A stretch of 34,737 nt of DNA from Nitrospirota bacterium (lineage in GTDB: Bacteria > Nitrospirota > Thermodesulfovibrionia > UBA6902). Made by a program: the position numbers and the translations under genes. The DNA lies in contig JACQZG010000033.1 in NCBI GenBank assembly GCA_016213935.1, positions 1 to 34,737 on the forward strand, read 5' to 3'. The notes beneath the pieces are model-generated. The model ran no database searches. It saw only the letters and a list, made by a program, of their open reading frames with translations, and was not told where the DNA came from. Positions 15,544-24,412 of the stretch are shown one piece after another (the first letter of the stretch is position 1; the number at the start of each line of letters is the position of its first letter).

Positions 15544-16476
15544 TTATGTCTTGTCAGGCGCGCCAAAGAGGCCGGTGCTCAGGTATCTGTCGCCCCTGTC
15601 AGGGAATACAGTGACAACCTTTTTGCCGCGGCCAAGCTTTTTCGCGACCTTAAGAGCGGCGCATAGGGCGGCGCCGGAAGATATGCCGCAGAGTATGCCT
15701 TCGTCTTTTGCAAGCATCCTTGTCATTGAGGCGGCATCGTCATCGGTGACTGTTATGACCTCGTCATATATCTTTGTGTTGAGAACTCCCGGATAAAAGC
15801 CAGCCCCTATGCCGGCTATCTTATGAGGACCGGGTGTTCCGCCGGACAGGACCGCGGAGTTTGAAGGCTCGACAGCCGCTATCCATGTACCGGGATTTTT
15901 CTCTCTCAAAACCTCGCCCACTCCCGTTATCGTTCCGCCGGTTCCGACTCCCGCGACAAAGCCGTCAATATCAGAGCCGAGGGCGTCAAGTATCTCCTGA
16001 GCGGTCGTCTTTCTGTGAATCTCCGGGTTTGCCGGATTTTCAAACTGCATCGGCATGAAGTAGCCGGGATTCTTTTTTAAGATCATCTCAGCCTCCTCAA
16101 CCGCTCCGAGCATGCCTTTTGAAGCAGGGGAGAGCACGACCTCAGCGCCGAATGCCTGAAATGTCTGCCTCCTCTCAAGCGACATCGCCTCTGACATCGT
16201 GAGTATTAACTTATAGCCTTTTACAGCGGCTATCATGGCGAGGCCGATGCCGGTATTTCCGCTTGTCGGCTCGATGATAGTGCCGCCCGGTTTCAGGAGG
16301 CCCTCATTTTCAGCGGCTTCTATCATTGAAAGGGCTATCCGGTCTTTTACTGAGCCGCCCGGATTAAAACCCTCGAGCTTTGCCCATATTTCAGCGTCTT
16401 CCTGCCCTGTCACGGCATGAAGGCTTACAAGCGGCGTATTCCCGATCAGCGAGAGGATATTTTTATGCGGTTTCAT
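15544..16476 (-). CDS. cysK: Cysteine synthase (O-acetylserine sulfhydrylase)
   Basis: PLP enzyme making cysteine from O-acetylserine and sulfide (310 residues). The PLP lysine is K44 in NPGGSVKDRIALSM. The substrate loop is PTSGNTGIGLAM, the phosphate-binding loop is VGTGGTITGVGE, and the C-terminal active-site loop is GISSGAALCAAL. The end GDRYLSTGLF is typical of CysK. The start MKPHKNILSLIGNTPLV matches the family exactly, so the ATG at 16476 is secure. There is no ribosome site, and a TATAAT lies only eight bases ahead of it. Confidence 0.94.
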   Translation of the reverse strand: MKPHKNILSLIGNTPLVSLHAVTGQEDAEIWAKLEGFNPGGSVKDRIALSMIEAAENEGLLKPGGTIIEPTSGNTGIGLAMIAAVKGYKLILTMSEAMSLERRQTFQAFGAEVVLSPASKGMLGAVEEAEMILKKNPGYFMPMQFENPANPEIHRKTTAQEILDALGSDIDGFVAGVGTGGTITGVGEVLREKNPGTWIAAVEPSNSAVLSGGTPGPHKIAGIGAGFYPGVLNTKIYDEVITVTDDDAASMTRMLAKDEGILCGISSGAALCAALKVAKKLGRGKKVVTVFPDRGDRYLSTGLFGAPDKT

Positions 16477-16483
16477 GGATGGA

Positions 16484-16489
16484 ATTATA
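16484..16489 (-). promoter_or_regulatory. Candidate -10 box of cysK (leaderless transcript?)
   Basis: A perfect TATAAT on the minus strand (GCTATAATTCC) ends eight bases before the cysK ATG. Transcription starting at the usual distance of about seven bases would begin at or next to the ATG. This fits a leaderless mRNA and the missing ribosome site. The -35 position (about 16507-16513) is weak. Confidence 0.4.
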
Positions 16490-16561
16490 GCATATGCCGG
16501 AAAATGAAAAGCTTGCAGGGAGCATACGCCGTGTTATCTGAAGGCAAGAATGAGCAGAGGG

Positions 16562-17059
16562 TCACCTGAAATTCACAAACTCCATGTGTATTCCAAGATC
16601 CATCTCTTTAAACAGCGCTATTATAGCCTGAAGGTCGTCTATATTTTTCCCCTTGACGCGGACCTGGTCAGCCTGTATCTCTGCCTGCACCTTGATCTTT
16701 GTATTCTTTATAATCCTGACTATCTCTTTGGCCTTCTCAGTCGGCACACCCTGCTGGAGCTTTATTACCTGCCTCACAGTGCCTGCGGCCGCCGGCTCGA
16801 CCTTTTCATAAGTAAGGGATTTGAGCGAAACCTTTCTCTTGACTATCTTGCCCTGGAGTATGTCAAGAACGCTCTTAAGCTTATATTCGTCATCAGATAC
16901 GGCCGTTATCTTATTCTCTTTCTGATCAAGTTCGATGCTGCTCTTGCTCCCCTTGAAGTCAAATCTCTGATGAATCTCCTTCATCGACTGGTCAACCGCG
17001 TTCAAGACCTCCTGAAGGTTCACTTTGCTGACTATATCAAAAGAATGCTCAGAAGCCAT
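16562..17059 (-). CDS. yajQ: YajQ-family nucleotide-binding protein
   Basis: A 165-residue protein of the YajQ/DUF520 family, two ferredoxin-like domains that bind nucleotides. In Xanthomonas a member is a cyclic di-GMP receptor; elsewhere the role is unsettled. The N-terminal [21 protein letters not shown], the [15 protein letters not shown] motif, [13 protein letters not shown] and the C-terminal [18 protein letters not shown] are diagnostic. A strong AAAGGAGGG ribosome site precedes the ATG. It is divergent from the cupin-like gene at 17177. Confidence 0.93.
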   Translation of the reverse strand: MASEHSFDIVSKVNLQEVLNAVDQSMKEIHQRFDFKGSKSSIELDQKENKITAVSDDEYKLKSVLDILQGKIVKRKVSLKSLTYEKVEPAAAGTVRQVIKLQQGVPTEKAKEIVRIIKNTKIKVQAEIQADQVRVKGKNIDDLQAIIALFKEMDLGIHMEFVNFR

Positions 17060-17176
17060 GATGCGCCCTCCTTTACGATGTTGATAACTTGGTTAAGAGT
17101 AGTTTAAATTAGTGGCATAGTATTATCAATATGATTCATGCCCGGTTAATAAAGGGGCAGAGGGTTTAAGGCAAAT

Positions 17177-17578
17177 ATGATTTCGGATATCACAACCGGC
17201 AACTCGCATATTGACGCTAAAGAGTTCCGCCACTGGTTCATAGGCGACATAAGGCGCTGGTGCGCGGAAAAGGGAGAGCCTTTCAAGCCTGAAAAATATA
17301 AACTGAGGAATACGGATAATATCGAATTCAGGCTGGGCGACCACAAGAAAGGGGAGCAGCGCGCCGGGGGCTGGGCAGTCTGCTCAAGCTCAAAGGCAGT
17401 GAGCATCCTGATAAGAGGGGACATAACCTTTAAATTCCGCGACCCGCGCGACCATTCAAACTCTTTTACGCACAGGCTTGCGAGTGAAGGGGATTATGTC
17501 ATGTGGAAAGAAGATGTCGAGCATTGGTGGGAGACTGGGGAAGACTCAATAATATTGACTGTAAGATGGAAGGATTAA
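17177..17578 (+). CDS. Small conserved cupin-like protein of unknown function
   Basis: A 133-residue soluble protein without signal peptide. The composition is rich in beta-strand residues with GDHKKGEQRAGGW, VSILIRGDITFKF and GDYVMWKEDVEHWWETGEDSIILTVRW. The last stretch has the rhythm of a cupin barrel (glycine turn, H, W, then a closing strand). I see no full metal-binding histidine triad, so cupin membership is a fold guess. I do not recognise a specific family. A weak AAGG precedes the ATG. Confidence 0.6.
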   Translation: MISDITTGNSHIDAKEFRHWFIGDIRRWCAEKGEPFKPEKYKLRNTDNIEFRLGDHKKGEQRAGGWAVCSSSKAVSILIRGDITFKFRDPRDHSNSFTHRLASEGDYVMWKEDVEHWWETGEDSIILTVRWKD

Positions 17579-17597
17579 AAAGAGTTGGCGGAGATAA

Positions 17598-17729
17598 TCT
17601 TTTACAGGCGAGAATCTTTACGAGCTTTACAGGTTTGACATCCCCGTATTGGAGTTTGATGACGGCTCCACACTTAACGGCAGGATTAAGAAGAAAGCCC
17701 TGCTTTGCAAATTAGGCAAAAAAGACTGA
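17598..17729 (+). pseudogene. C-terminal remnant of a glutaredoxin-like (DUF836) protein
   Basis: In the frame closed by the TGA at 17727-17729 the translation reads ENLYELYRFDIPVLEFDDG, then STLNGRIKKKALLCKLGKKD. This is the second half of the small glutaredoxin-like DUF836 proteins, where IPVLE-DG and R-I-x3-L close the thioredoxin fold. The N-terminal half with the redox cysteines is missing: an in-frame TAA sits at 17595-17597 and the preceding bases do not encode it in any frame I read. The preceding gene ends only 20 bases upstream, so a deletion between the two is likely. Confidence 0.6.
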
Positions 17730-17763
17730 TTGGCCGCTTGATTGTTATATAATTTATAAGAAG

Positions 17764-18249
17764 ATGAATAGAGAGGTTAAAGACAGGATAAACGGCTGTA
17801 TCGCGGTTGAGCACGCGGTCGCTTCCATATACGCTTCTTTTGTCAGGATGTTTCCGGCTGAGAAGGGTTTCTGGGAAAAACTCTATAACGAGGAGATAGA
17901 GCATTCGGCATTTCTCGTAAATACCCTCGACCTCTATTCAGATTCAAGCCTGCCGACCGGTTTAAATCCGCCGGCCCTTCCATATGTCGTGAAGGCCCTC
18001 GAATTCGCAAACAACATTAATTTCAGAATAAGGGTAAGCCCTGTTTCGCTCAAGGATGCCCTCGACATGTCTTTAAAGCTTGAAGAGACAATGGTCGAGG
18101 CATTTATAAACGATCTTGTAAACGGGGTGATGAGCAGCGGCATTATTCCTTCAGAAAGAGATTTCCGGAAACTGTTAGCTTTCGAAAAGGAGCATGTAAG
18201 CAGAATAAGAGACATGATGTTCAGGAAGGGTTTCCTGAAACCTTCGTAA
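17764..18249 (+). CDS. Ferritin-like (rubrerythrin-type four-helix) protein
   Basis: A 161-residue helical protein with the spacing of a di-iron ferritin-like fold: E16 in AVEHAVAS, E44-x-x-H47 in NEEIEHSAF, E107/E108 in KLEETMVEAF, and E141-x-x-H144 in FEKEHVSR. This gives the E, ExxH, E, ExxH carboxylate-bridge set. Rubredoxin-type cysteines are absent, so it is not a classical rubrerythrin. It may handle peroxide or iron. A TATAAT at 17748-17753 lies close to the ATG, with AAGAAG as a weak ribosome site. Confidence 0.7.
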   Translation: MNREVKDRINGCIAVEHAVASIYASFVRMFPAEKGFWEKLYNEEIEHSAFLVNTLDLYSDSSLPTGLNPPALPYVVKALEFANNINFRIRVSPVSLKDALDMSLKLEETMVEAFINDLVNGVMSSGIIPSERDFRKLLAFEKEHVSRIRDMMFRKGFLKPS

Positions 18250-18419
18250 GCTGTTCAGAAATTCTCCTTAGTGTTTTTCCCAGTTATTATCAGAGGTTCG
18301 GCGTGTTCAAAGGGCTGTTTCCATAAATTTATCTATTTGATAATTTTATTTGAAGCATTATTTTTCAGGTTTTATAATTCAGTTAACGGGGCTACAGGTT
18401 GGAAACCCGGGCTATTATA

Positions 18420-19379
18420 ATGAAAAAGAGTATTCTCCTTAAAACCTCGACGGCGATATGTTCAATAACGCTGAGCTTTTTGATAAGCCTTTTTCTTGTT
18501 TATGATATCGCTTACGCCTTTGACAGGGAAGGTTGCCTCACGTGCCATCAGTACTCCGGCCTTATAAAGCAGGAAAAAGGGGGCGGATTTAAATCGTTAA
18601 ACATTGATGAAATGAAGTACATGTCTTCTTCGCACGGCAAAGTTGACTGTAAAGAATGCCACACAGGCATCAAGGAGATACCGCATGTGGGAGTAAGCGC
18701 AATCAATTGCACTTCCGGATGCCATATCCCCGACAAAGAAAAGATAGAGCGCATGAAGGCGTCTTCGGGCAAATTCCATGGAAAAGAGAAACATATGATG
18801 ACCAATATTCAGAATGAGTCATCCTGCGGCGTCTGCCACCTGCTCTATCCCCACTCCAAGAACAAGAAAACAAGGGCGTTTCTCAATATGCATACGGGAT
18901 ATGTTGTCTGCGAAGTGTGCCATCTCAAGAAAGATAAATTTACAGATCTGAATTATGAATGGATGGACCCGGAGGGGGTTGCATTCCACGGCGAGCCGTA
19001 CGGAACATATTACAACGTGGATACGGGCCATGTTGAGGAGAGCGATGAATTCATCACAAGGATAGCCGTTGTTCACGGAAGCGGGAAAGAGAAGAAAATG
19101 ATTTTCAACAAAGAGGACATAGCCAGGGCAAGGGCATTTCTGAAAAATAAAACGGCTTCGGCTCCGGAAACGAAAGCCGAACTCGATTATTTTCACAGGG
19201 ATATCGCAAAGATGGAGGTGAGCGTCGCTTGCGACAAATGCCACTCTCCGGGCGGCACGCTTCCTTTTGAGAAGCTCGGCTTCAGCAAACAAAGGATAAC
19301 GGATCTGCAGTACCTGAACATCAAAAGCCTCGTGACAAAATACGAAACCTTTTACCTGCCGAATCTTTTCGGGAATTGA
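18420..19379 (+). CDS. Secreted hexahaem c-type cytochrome
   Basis: Exported multihaem cytochrome of 319 residues. After a signal peptide (MKKSILLKTSTAICSITLSF, hydrophobic up to AYAFD) it has five CXXCH motifs (CLTCH, CKECH, CGVCH, CEVCH, CDKCH). A sixth site, CTSGCH, has three residues between the cysteines. Additional histidines suit bis-His ligation. The layout resembles NapC/NrfH-partner or doubled-motif periplasmic electron carriers, but I cannot name the enzyme system. I use the ATG at 18420; a TTG at 18399 would add seven residues and disturb the signal. Neither has a good ribosome site. About 150 bases before it contain no gene. Confidence 0.85.
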   Translation: MKKSILLKTSTAICSITLSFLISLFLVYDIAYAFDREGCLTCHQYSGLIKQEKGGGFKSLNIDEMKYMSSSHGKVDCKECHTGIKEIPHVGVSAINCTSGCHIPDKEKIERMKASSGKFHGKEKHMMTNIQNESSCGVCHLLYPHSKNKKTRAFLNMHTGYVVCEVCHLKKDKFTDLNYEWMDPEGVAFHGEPYGTYYNVDTGHVEESDEFITRIAVVHGSGKEKKMIFNKEDIARARAFLKNKTASAPETKAELDYFHRDIAKMEVSVACDKCHSPGGTLPFEKLGFSKQRITDLQYLNIKSLVTKYETFYLPNLFGN

Positions 19380-19604
19380 GACTGAGCTGAACTCGGTTGA
19401 ATAACGCCCCCGGCTTTGCCGCACCCTCTTTAATTCAAGAGGCCTCTCTGCTTCTCAAAGGAGGCCCGGTGCTCAGGGCAAGCTCTGCCGAAACGCAATA
19501 AAAATTACGGACGATAGTTATGTTATATGCGCGGAAGCCCGCAATATTGTACAATTAATAAAAATGCCGCGGACATTTCAATCATATATTTCAAAGGAGG
19601 CGAG

Positions 19605-20099
19605 ATGAAACAGCTTTTTTGGGCATCATTATTATTCACCTGGATACTTGCAACAAGCTCCTACGCCCAGATGGGGCACGAGATGATGAAGGAAATAGAT
19701 GATGAGGTTCAGCACAGCCGCATGGGTGGAGATAAGGGCATCATCAATAAAGACAACCTTCAGGAAGGCTCCAAAATGCAGGGCGAAGGAGGGGTGGCCC
19801 TCAAAGAAGAGCTTATGATGGGGCATCAGGAGATGATGAACGGCATGAAGGATATATCTTACGACATGTCGAACATGATGAACGACATTTCGAGGGCCAT
19901 TGGCGCCATGTCCGCCGCGGAGAGGGAAAGATCACAAGAGAAGCTGAAAGACATATCGAATCTGATGAAGCAGATATGTTCCGAGATGAACAATATGTCT
20001 GAGGCTATAGAGAGAGGCATGATGACCGATGCCGATATGACGATGATGAAGAGCAGGGTTATGGAGATGCAGGAGAGCGCGTCTTCCCTCAAGAAATAA
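19605..20099 (+). CDS. Methionine-rich secreted protein next to copA
   Basis: A 164-residue exported protein. The signal peptide is MKQLFWASLLFTWILATSSYAQ. The mature part is very rich in methionine, with MGHEMMKEID, LMMGHQEMMNGMKDISYDMS and MMNDISRAIGAMSAAERERS, then MKQICSEMNNMSEAIERGMM. Histidine-methionine clusters like these bind Cu(I) in periplasmic copper proteins. It is largely helical and may be coiled-coil. The start is set by a perfect AAAGGAGG at 19593-19600. Its gene lies 36 bases before the copper ATPase, so a role in periplasmic copper (or silver) binding is a reasonable inference. I recognise no named family. Confidence 0.75.
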   Translation: MKQLFWASLLFTWILATSSYAQMGHEMMKEIDDEVQHSRMGGDKGIINKDNLQEGSKMQGEGGVALKEELMMGHQEMMNGMKDISYDMSNMMNDISRAIGAMSAAERERSQEKLKDISNLMKQICSEMNNMSEAIERGMMTDADMTMMKSRVMEMQESASSLKK

Positions 20100-20135
20100 G
20101 AAGATGGGCGATTGATCTGCCTGCTTTTTCATAAT

Positions 20136-22625
20136 ATGAAAGAAGAAGGCGGTAAAAATAAAACTGCAGCGACGAAAAGGGCTGACCTGCCTGTCTCCGG
20201 CATGACCTGCGCGGCATGTTCAGCGAGGATCGAATCTGAACTCTCAAAACTCAAAGGCGTAGAAAAGGCCTCGGTAAATCTCGCCGCTGAAAAGGCCTCT
20301 CTTATTTACAACCCTTCCGAAATCTCGCCGGACGAGTTCATAACAACTATTAAAGGCCTCGGATACGGCGTTTCCCTGTCAAAGGCCGTCATACCGATAA
20401 AAGGCATGTCATGCGCTTCCTGCGTGGAGAAGGTTCAAAAGGCGCTCTCATTTGTAAACGGCGTTATCTCCGCCTCTGTCAATTTTGCTTCTGAAACAGC
20501 GGCTGTCGAATACTCGCCGGGGATAGCCGGCATGAGGGATTTTAAAAAGGCCATAAGGGAGGCTGGCTACGATATTGTTGAGGCTGAACAGGGCGAAGAC
20601 ATCGTCGAAAAGGAAAAGAGGGAGAGGGAAGAAGAATACAGGAGGCTGAAGAGAAAGGTCATTATCGGCGCTGCGCTTGCCATCCCGATATTCCTGCTCA
20701 GCATCTGGGAAGATGCCGGCCTCTCGTCAATAATCGAAATCCCGGCAGAGGTAAATTTTCTCTTGCAGTTTCTGCTTCAGACACCGGTGCAGTTCTGGGC
20801 AGGCTGGCAGTTCTACCGCGGCGCAATATCAGCCGCGCGCCACAGGGCTGCAAACATGAATACCCTCATCGCAGTCGGCACCTCCGCCGCTTATGTCTAC
20901 AGCATCATTGCGACATTCTTCCCATCGATATTTGAGATAAAAGGCTACTCGGCGCATGTATATTTTGACACCGCGGCCACGATAATCGTGCTCATCCTTC
21001 TCGGAAGGCTCTTTGAGGCGAAGGCAAAGGGCAAAACCTCAGAGGCGATAAAAAAGCTCATAGGCATGCAGGCAAAGACCGCAAGGGTGATAATTAACGG
21101 AGCGGAAAATGATGTGCCTGTTGAAGATGTAGAGGCAGGAGACATCATCCTCGTAAGGCCGGGTGAAAAGATACCAGTTGACGGAATCGTTACCGAAGGG
21201 TATTCATCCGTTGATGAATCCATGATATCGGGCGAATCAATTCCTGTCGAAAAGAAGAATGGCGATAAGGTCATAGGAGCGACCATGAACAAAACAGGTT
21301 CATTCAGGTTTGAGGCGGAGAAGGTCGGAAGAGAGACCATGCTCTCTCAGATAATTAATATGGTTCAGGAAGCTCAGGGGTCAAAGCCGCCAATCGCAAG
21401 GCTTGCGGACAAGATCGCCTCAATATTTGTCCCGGCGGTCATGGTTATTGCAACGCTCACATTTCTCATATGGTTCTTCTTCGGCCCTGACCCGGCATTC
21501 ACATACGCGTTCCTTAATTGCATTGCTGTGCTGATAATCGCCTGCCCGTGCGCATTGGGGCTTGCGACGCCTACTTCGATAATGGTGGGCACAGGCAAAG
21601 GCGCGGAAAACGGCATACTCATAAGAGGCGCGGAGGCGCTTGAGAACGCGCATAAGATAAATGCCATAGTCTTTGACAAGACAGGCACGCTTACAAAAGG
21701 CTTGCCTGTTGTCACGGATATAATTGCAAGTGAAAAGTTAATGGTTAAGAGTGAAGAGATTCTGCGGTTGGCCGCCTCAGCGGAGAGAAACTCGGAGCAT
21801 CCGCTTGGAGAATCCATAGTCAACAAGGCTAAAGAAGAAAACCTGCGCCTTTCTGAAGTTTCAGATTTCAAGGCTGTAGCCGGGCATGGCATTAAAGCGG
21901 TTATTGACGGGATGAGAGTCATTCTCGGCAACGATGCCTTCATGGCAGATGAAAAAATTGATATCAGCGGCCTTAAAGATATCTCAGTAAAACTTTCCAA
22001 TGAGGGCAAGACCCCGATGTACATTGCCGTTGACGGAAAGGCAAGCGGGATCGTGGCTGTTGCCGATACTCTGAAAGAGAACTCAACTGATGCGGTAAAT
22101 TTTTTGCGAAGGCTCGGGGTCCAGACGATCATGATAACCGGCGATAATAGAAGAACCGCTGAGGCAATAGCAAAACAGGTTGGAATTGACAGGGTGCTTG
22201 CTGAGGTGCTTCCGGAAGACAAGGCAAAAGAGGTGAAGAAACTTCAGGAAGAGAAGAAGGTTGTCGCAATGGTCGGCGACGGCATCAATGACGCTCCGGC
22301 GCTCGCGCAGGCTGATGTCGGAATCGCTATCGGAACAGGCACGGATGTGGCGATGGAGGCTTCTGATATCACGCTCATAAGCGGAGATATAAAAGGGGTC
22401 GCAACAGCCATCGCACTTTCAAAAGCCACTATCAGGAATATCAAACAGAACCTCTTCTGGGCATTTGCATATAACATCATACTCATCCCTGTCGCCGCGG
22501 GAGTTTTGTTTCCGTTCTTCGGGATACTGCTTAATCCGATGCTTGCCGCAGGCGCGATGGGCATGTCATCTGTGACCGTCGTTTCAAACGCATTAAGGCT
22601 GAGGAAGTTTAAAGTGAAGCAGTAA
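20136..22625 (+). CDS. copA: Cu(I)-exporting P1B-type ATPase
   Basis: Pumps Cu(I) out of the cytoplasm. It has two N-terminal heavy-metal domains ([13 protein letters not shown] and [13 protein letters not shown]) and eight predicted helices. The intramembrane motif is [12 protein letters not shown], the phosphorylation site is [11 protein letters not shown], and the P1B SEHPLG motif, the actuator SGES and [16 protein letters not shown] are all present. The helix-7 FAYN and helix-8 [14 protein letters not shown] residues mark the Cu+/Ag+ subgroup. It is complete at about 830 residues. I use the ATG at 20136; a TTG at 20112 is possible. It is probably co-transcribed with the Met-rich protein. 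Confidence 0.95.
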   Translation: MKEEGGKNKTAATKRADLPVSGMTCAACSARIESELSKLKGVEKASVNLAAEKASLIYNPSEISPDEFITTIKGLGYGVSLSKAVIPIKGMSCASCVEKVQKALSFVNGVISASVNFASETAAVEYSPGIAGMRDFKKAIREAGYDIVEAEQGEDIVEKEKREREEEYRRLKRKVIIGAALAIPIFLLSIWEDAGLSSIIEIPAEVNFLLQFLLQTPVQFWAGWQFYRGAISAARHRAANMNTLIAVGTSAAYVYSIIATFFPSIFEIKGYSAHVYFDTAATIIVLILLGRLFEAKAKGKTSEAIKKLIGMQAKTARVIINGAENDVPVEDVEAGDIILVRPGEKIPVDGIVTEGYSSVDESMISGESIPVEKKNGDKVIGATMNKTGSFRFEAEKVGRETMLSQIINMVQEAQGSKPPIARLADKIASIFVPAVMVIATLTFLIWFFFGPDPAFTYAFLNCIAVLIIACPCALGLATPTSIMVGTGKGAENGILIRGAEALENAHKINAIVFDKTGTLTKGLPVVTDIIASEKLMVKSEEILRLAASAERNSEHPLGESIVNKAKEENLRLSEVSDFKAVAGHGIKAVIDGMRVILGNDAFMADEKIDISGLKDISVKLSNEGKTPMYIAVDGKASGIVAVADTLKENSTDAVNFLRRLGVQTIMITGDNRRTAEAIAKQVGIDRVLAEVLPEDKAKEVKKLQEEKKVVAMVGDGINDAPALAQADVGIAIGTGTDVAMEASDITLISGDIKGVATAIALSKATIRNIKQNLFWAFAYNIILIPVAAGVLFPFFGILLNPMLAAGAMGMSSVTVVSNALRLRKFKVKQ

Positions 22626-22626
22626 A

Positions 22627-23097
22627 ATGAAAAAAGCGATAATATTATTCCTATTGCTGCTTTCTGCTCCTTATTTGGCAGCACAACAAAATCCTGAAAC
22701 GCTTAAGGGGCAACTGGCATTAGATAACCCAAGAGTTATTAACTACCTTAAATCGCTGGACACTTCCGATGCTGGGGAAAAACTCCAAGGCATTAAACTG
22801 TCTGATGGAAGCGTTACTCTTGAAAATCATGTGTTTCTCGAAACAATCCGCTCTACAAAAAAGAAATTTAGTGTTTATTTATTTCGTATTGGAGCAAAAA
22901 CAGTTGCTTATACATGGGTCGAGCCTAATGGCAAACCTTTATTTATTCCTCCGTGTCCCTCCGATTATGGTGATGAAGGGCAATATGTATTATCAGGTGA
23001 TGTTTACACTTGGAAGGATGTTCAACCTGGTGACGGCATTATAATAATAGAATGCGTTACAGATAAATGGATTAATGAAATTAAAAGGACTAAATAG
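22627..23097 (+). CDS. Secreted protein of unknown function
   Basis: A 156-residue exported protein with signal peptide MKKAIILFLLLLSAPYLAAQ. The mature part shows short beta-strand-rich stretches (FSVYLFRIGAKTVAYTW, GQYVLSGDVYTWKDVQPGDG) and only two cysteines. I do not recognise the family. It starts one base after the copA stop without its own ribosome site. Its base composition is AT-richer than copA, which suggests it belongs to the foreign patch that follows rather than to the copper operon. It ends in TAG. Confidence 0.6.
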   Translation: MKKAIILFLLLLSAPYLAAQQNPETLKGQLALDNPRVINYLKSLDTSDAGEKLQGIKLSDGSVTLENHVFLETIRSTKKKFSVYLFRIGAKTVAYTWVEPNGKPLFIPPCPSDYGDEGQYVLSGDVYTWKDVQPGDGIIIIECVTDKWINEIKRTK

Positions 23098-23253
23098 GCC
23101 ATCTAACCTTTATTGTCGCCACCTATTTGAATCTGCTAAAGCATAAACGATAAAAAGCACCGTTAGCTGATAGTCTTCTTCTGATAGTCTTCTTCTTGAA
23201 TAATAATAAAAACTGAAGTATCCTAAAACAAAACTAATACCCTGGTTTTCATA

Positions 23254-23595
23254 ATGAAAATAAGATTAGAACCACCTATTAATAAATCCCTGATTAACAC
23301 AATATTAAAGCAACTGGTATCTCATCTTGATGTTGTCAAGATCATCCAGTTCGGCTCTTATGTATCAGGCAAGCCGACCAAGGACAGCGACCTTGATCTT
23401 CTCGTTATACTCAACACAAAAGAAAAAGGAATAAAGCGGTATGCCATGGTAAGCGAGCTATTGGAACCGAGGAAAATACCGATGGATATAATTGTGAAGA
23501 CGCCGGATGAGATAAAAACGAGAGAAGGAATGTTCGACCCTTTTATGAGGAACATTCTTAAAACAGGGAAAGTCCTTTATGAAAAAACAACGTGA
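23254..23595 (+). CDS. Minimal nucleotidyltransferase (MNT) of a HEPN/MNT pair
   Basis: A 113-residue stand-alone nucleotidyltransferase. The Pol-beta-type motif is FGSYVSGKPTKDSDLDLLVIL (GS-x10-DxD), and a third acidic residue lies in MDIIVKTPDE. In MntA/HepT-type systems such a protein acts as antitoxin by AMPylating the HEPN partner. The HEPN gene starts inside its last codons (17-base overlap), so they are coupled. No ribosome site is evident. The upstream spacer at 23167-23194 has a 14-base tandem duplication (CTGATAGTCTTCTT twice). Confidence 0.88.
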   Translation: MKIRLEPPINKSLINTILKQLVSHLDVVKIIQFGSYVSGKPTKDSDLDLLVILNTKEKGIKRYAMVSELLEPRKIPMDIIVKTPDEIKTREGMFDPFMRNILKTGKVLYEKTT

Positions 23596-23598
23596 TCT
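23553..23598 (+). repeat. 46-bp perfect direct repeat, copy 1
   Basis: This copy covers the last codons of the MNT gene and the first six codons of the HEPN gene. It recurs without mismatch at 25064-25109, 1511 bases away, in non-coding DNA. The coding context makes this the original and the distal copy a footprint of duplication or recombination. Confidence 0.95.
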
Positions 23599-23968
23599 TC
23601 TTGAATGGATTTCAAAGGCTGAACAGGATTATCAGACAGCCGTTACAATGGCCCGCAAAAGGAAGCAGCCTGCACCGGACGTTGTCGGTTTTCATAGCCA
23701 GCAGTGTGCTGAAAAATATTTAAAGGCATTTCTTATCTCAAAAAAAGTAGACTTCCCCAAGACACATGATCTAATAGAGCTGCTTGAATTTGCTATTACA
23801 AAAGATCCCCTGATAGAAATATTCCGGGCTGATCTGCGAATCTTAAACCCTTTTTCCGTGCAGTTTCGTTATCCCGGCGAAAGCGCCACGCTGAAAGAAT
23901 CAATGACAGCCCTGAAGACAATGAAAAAGATCAGGAAGTTTTTTAGGGCGAAGTTTGAATTAACGTAA
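23579..23968 (+). CDS. HEPN-domain protein of a HEPN/MNT pair
   Basis: A 129-residue helical HEPN protein. The N-terminal LLEWISKAEQDYQTAVTMAR, VVGFHSQQCAEKYLKAFLIS and KTHDLIELLE are the conserved HEPN segments (PF05168 type). In paired systems the HEPN protein is the toxin, usually an RNase with an R-x4-6-H motif. I do not see a convincing one here, so it may be an inactive or substrate-type HEPN. The gene overlaps the MNT gene by 17 bases. Confidence 0.85.
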   Translation: MKKQRDLLEWISKAEQDYQTAVTMARKRKQPAPDVVGFHSQQCAEKYLKAFLISKKVDFPKTHDLIELLEFAITKDPLIEIFRADLRILNPFSVQFRYPGESATLKESMTALKTMKKIRKFFRAKFELT

Positions 23969-24000
23969 GGATTGTACGAGATTAAACTCCCTTAACCCTG

Positions 24001-24412
24001 TCATTCAGACTCCAAAGCCTTGAGCACTTCCGGCAGAATAACATCAAGGAATTCCGAAGGGGTCCCCTGTTACGAGAAAATCAACATCGCCTTTGATGGC
24101 TGAAGCAAGGACAGGGATGTCCTTTTGAGACGTGATGCCGGGTAGTTTGGAAATCTCTCTTGACGAGGGAAGAGGGATGATCTCGAGGCACAGCAAGGGA
24201 AGATATTTATTATAAACCGGAATTGCTTCAGGCATTTTTTTTGTTAAGTTCCGCTCAATCTCAATGATATTATATTCCCCTGTTGCCCCGGAAAGCTGAG
24301 GAAGCCCAAGAGATAAGAGGTCGAGAATGACGCGTGGCGCCCCTTTGTCAGAGAATAGTCCCGATATGATAACGTTTGAATCAAGGAAGATCTTAACGCT
24401 TTTTTTTGCCAT
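24001..24412 (-). pseudogene. VapC-type PIN-domain toxin, frameshifted near the C-terminus
   Basis: From the ATG at 24412 the protein reads MAKKSVKIFLDSNVIISGLF, a PIN N-terminus with the first catalytic Asp. Further on it has QKDIPVLASAIKGDVDFLVTGD with the later acidic residues. It then stops early at 24044-24046 after DPFGIP. In the next frame the sequence goes on as PSEFLDVILPEVLKALESE to a TGA at 24001-24003, the usual VapC ending. About 15-20 residues between TGD and PSEFL are missing, so a small deletion shifted the frame. The catalytic residues survive, so the product may be folded or dead. Its start lies inside the end of the AbrB antitoxin gene. Confidence 0.75.

Noticed and set aside
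18399..18419. TTG at 18399 as the start of the hexahaem cytochrome
   Set aside because: It adds seven residues before a normal signal peptide and has no better ribosome site than the ATG at 18420.
23101..23168. Possible attC-like site after the 156-residue secreted protein (ATCTAAC ... GTTAGCT)
   Set aside because: The end boxes resemble attC cores, but the arms between them do not pair, and no matching GTT core lies before the gene.
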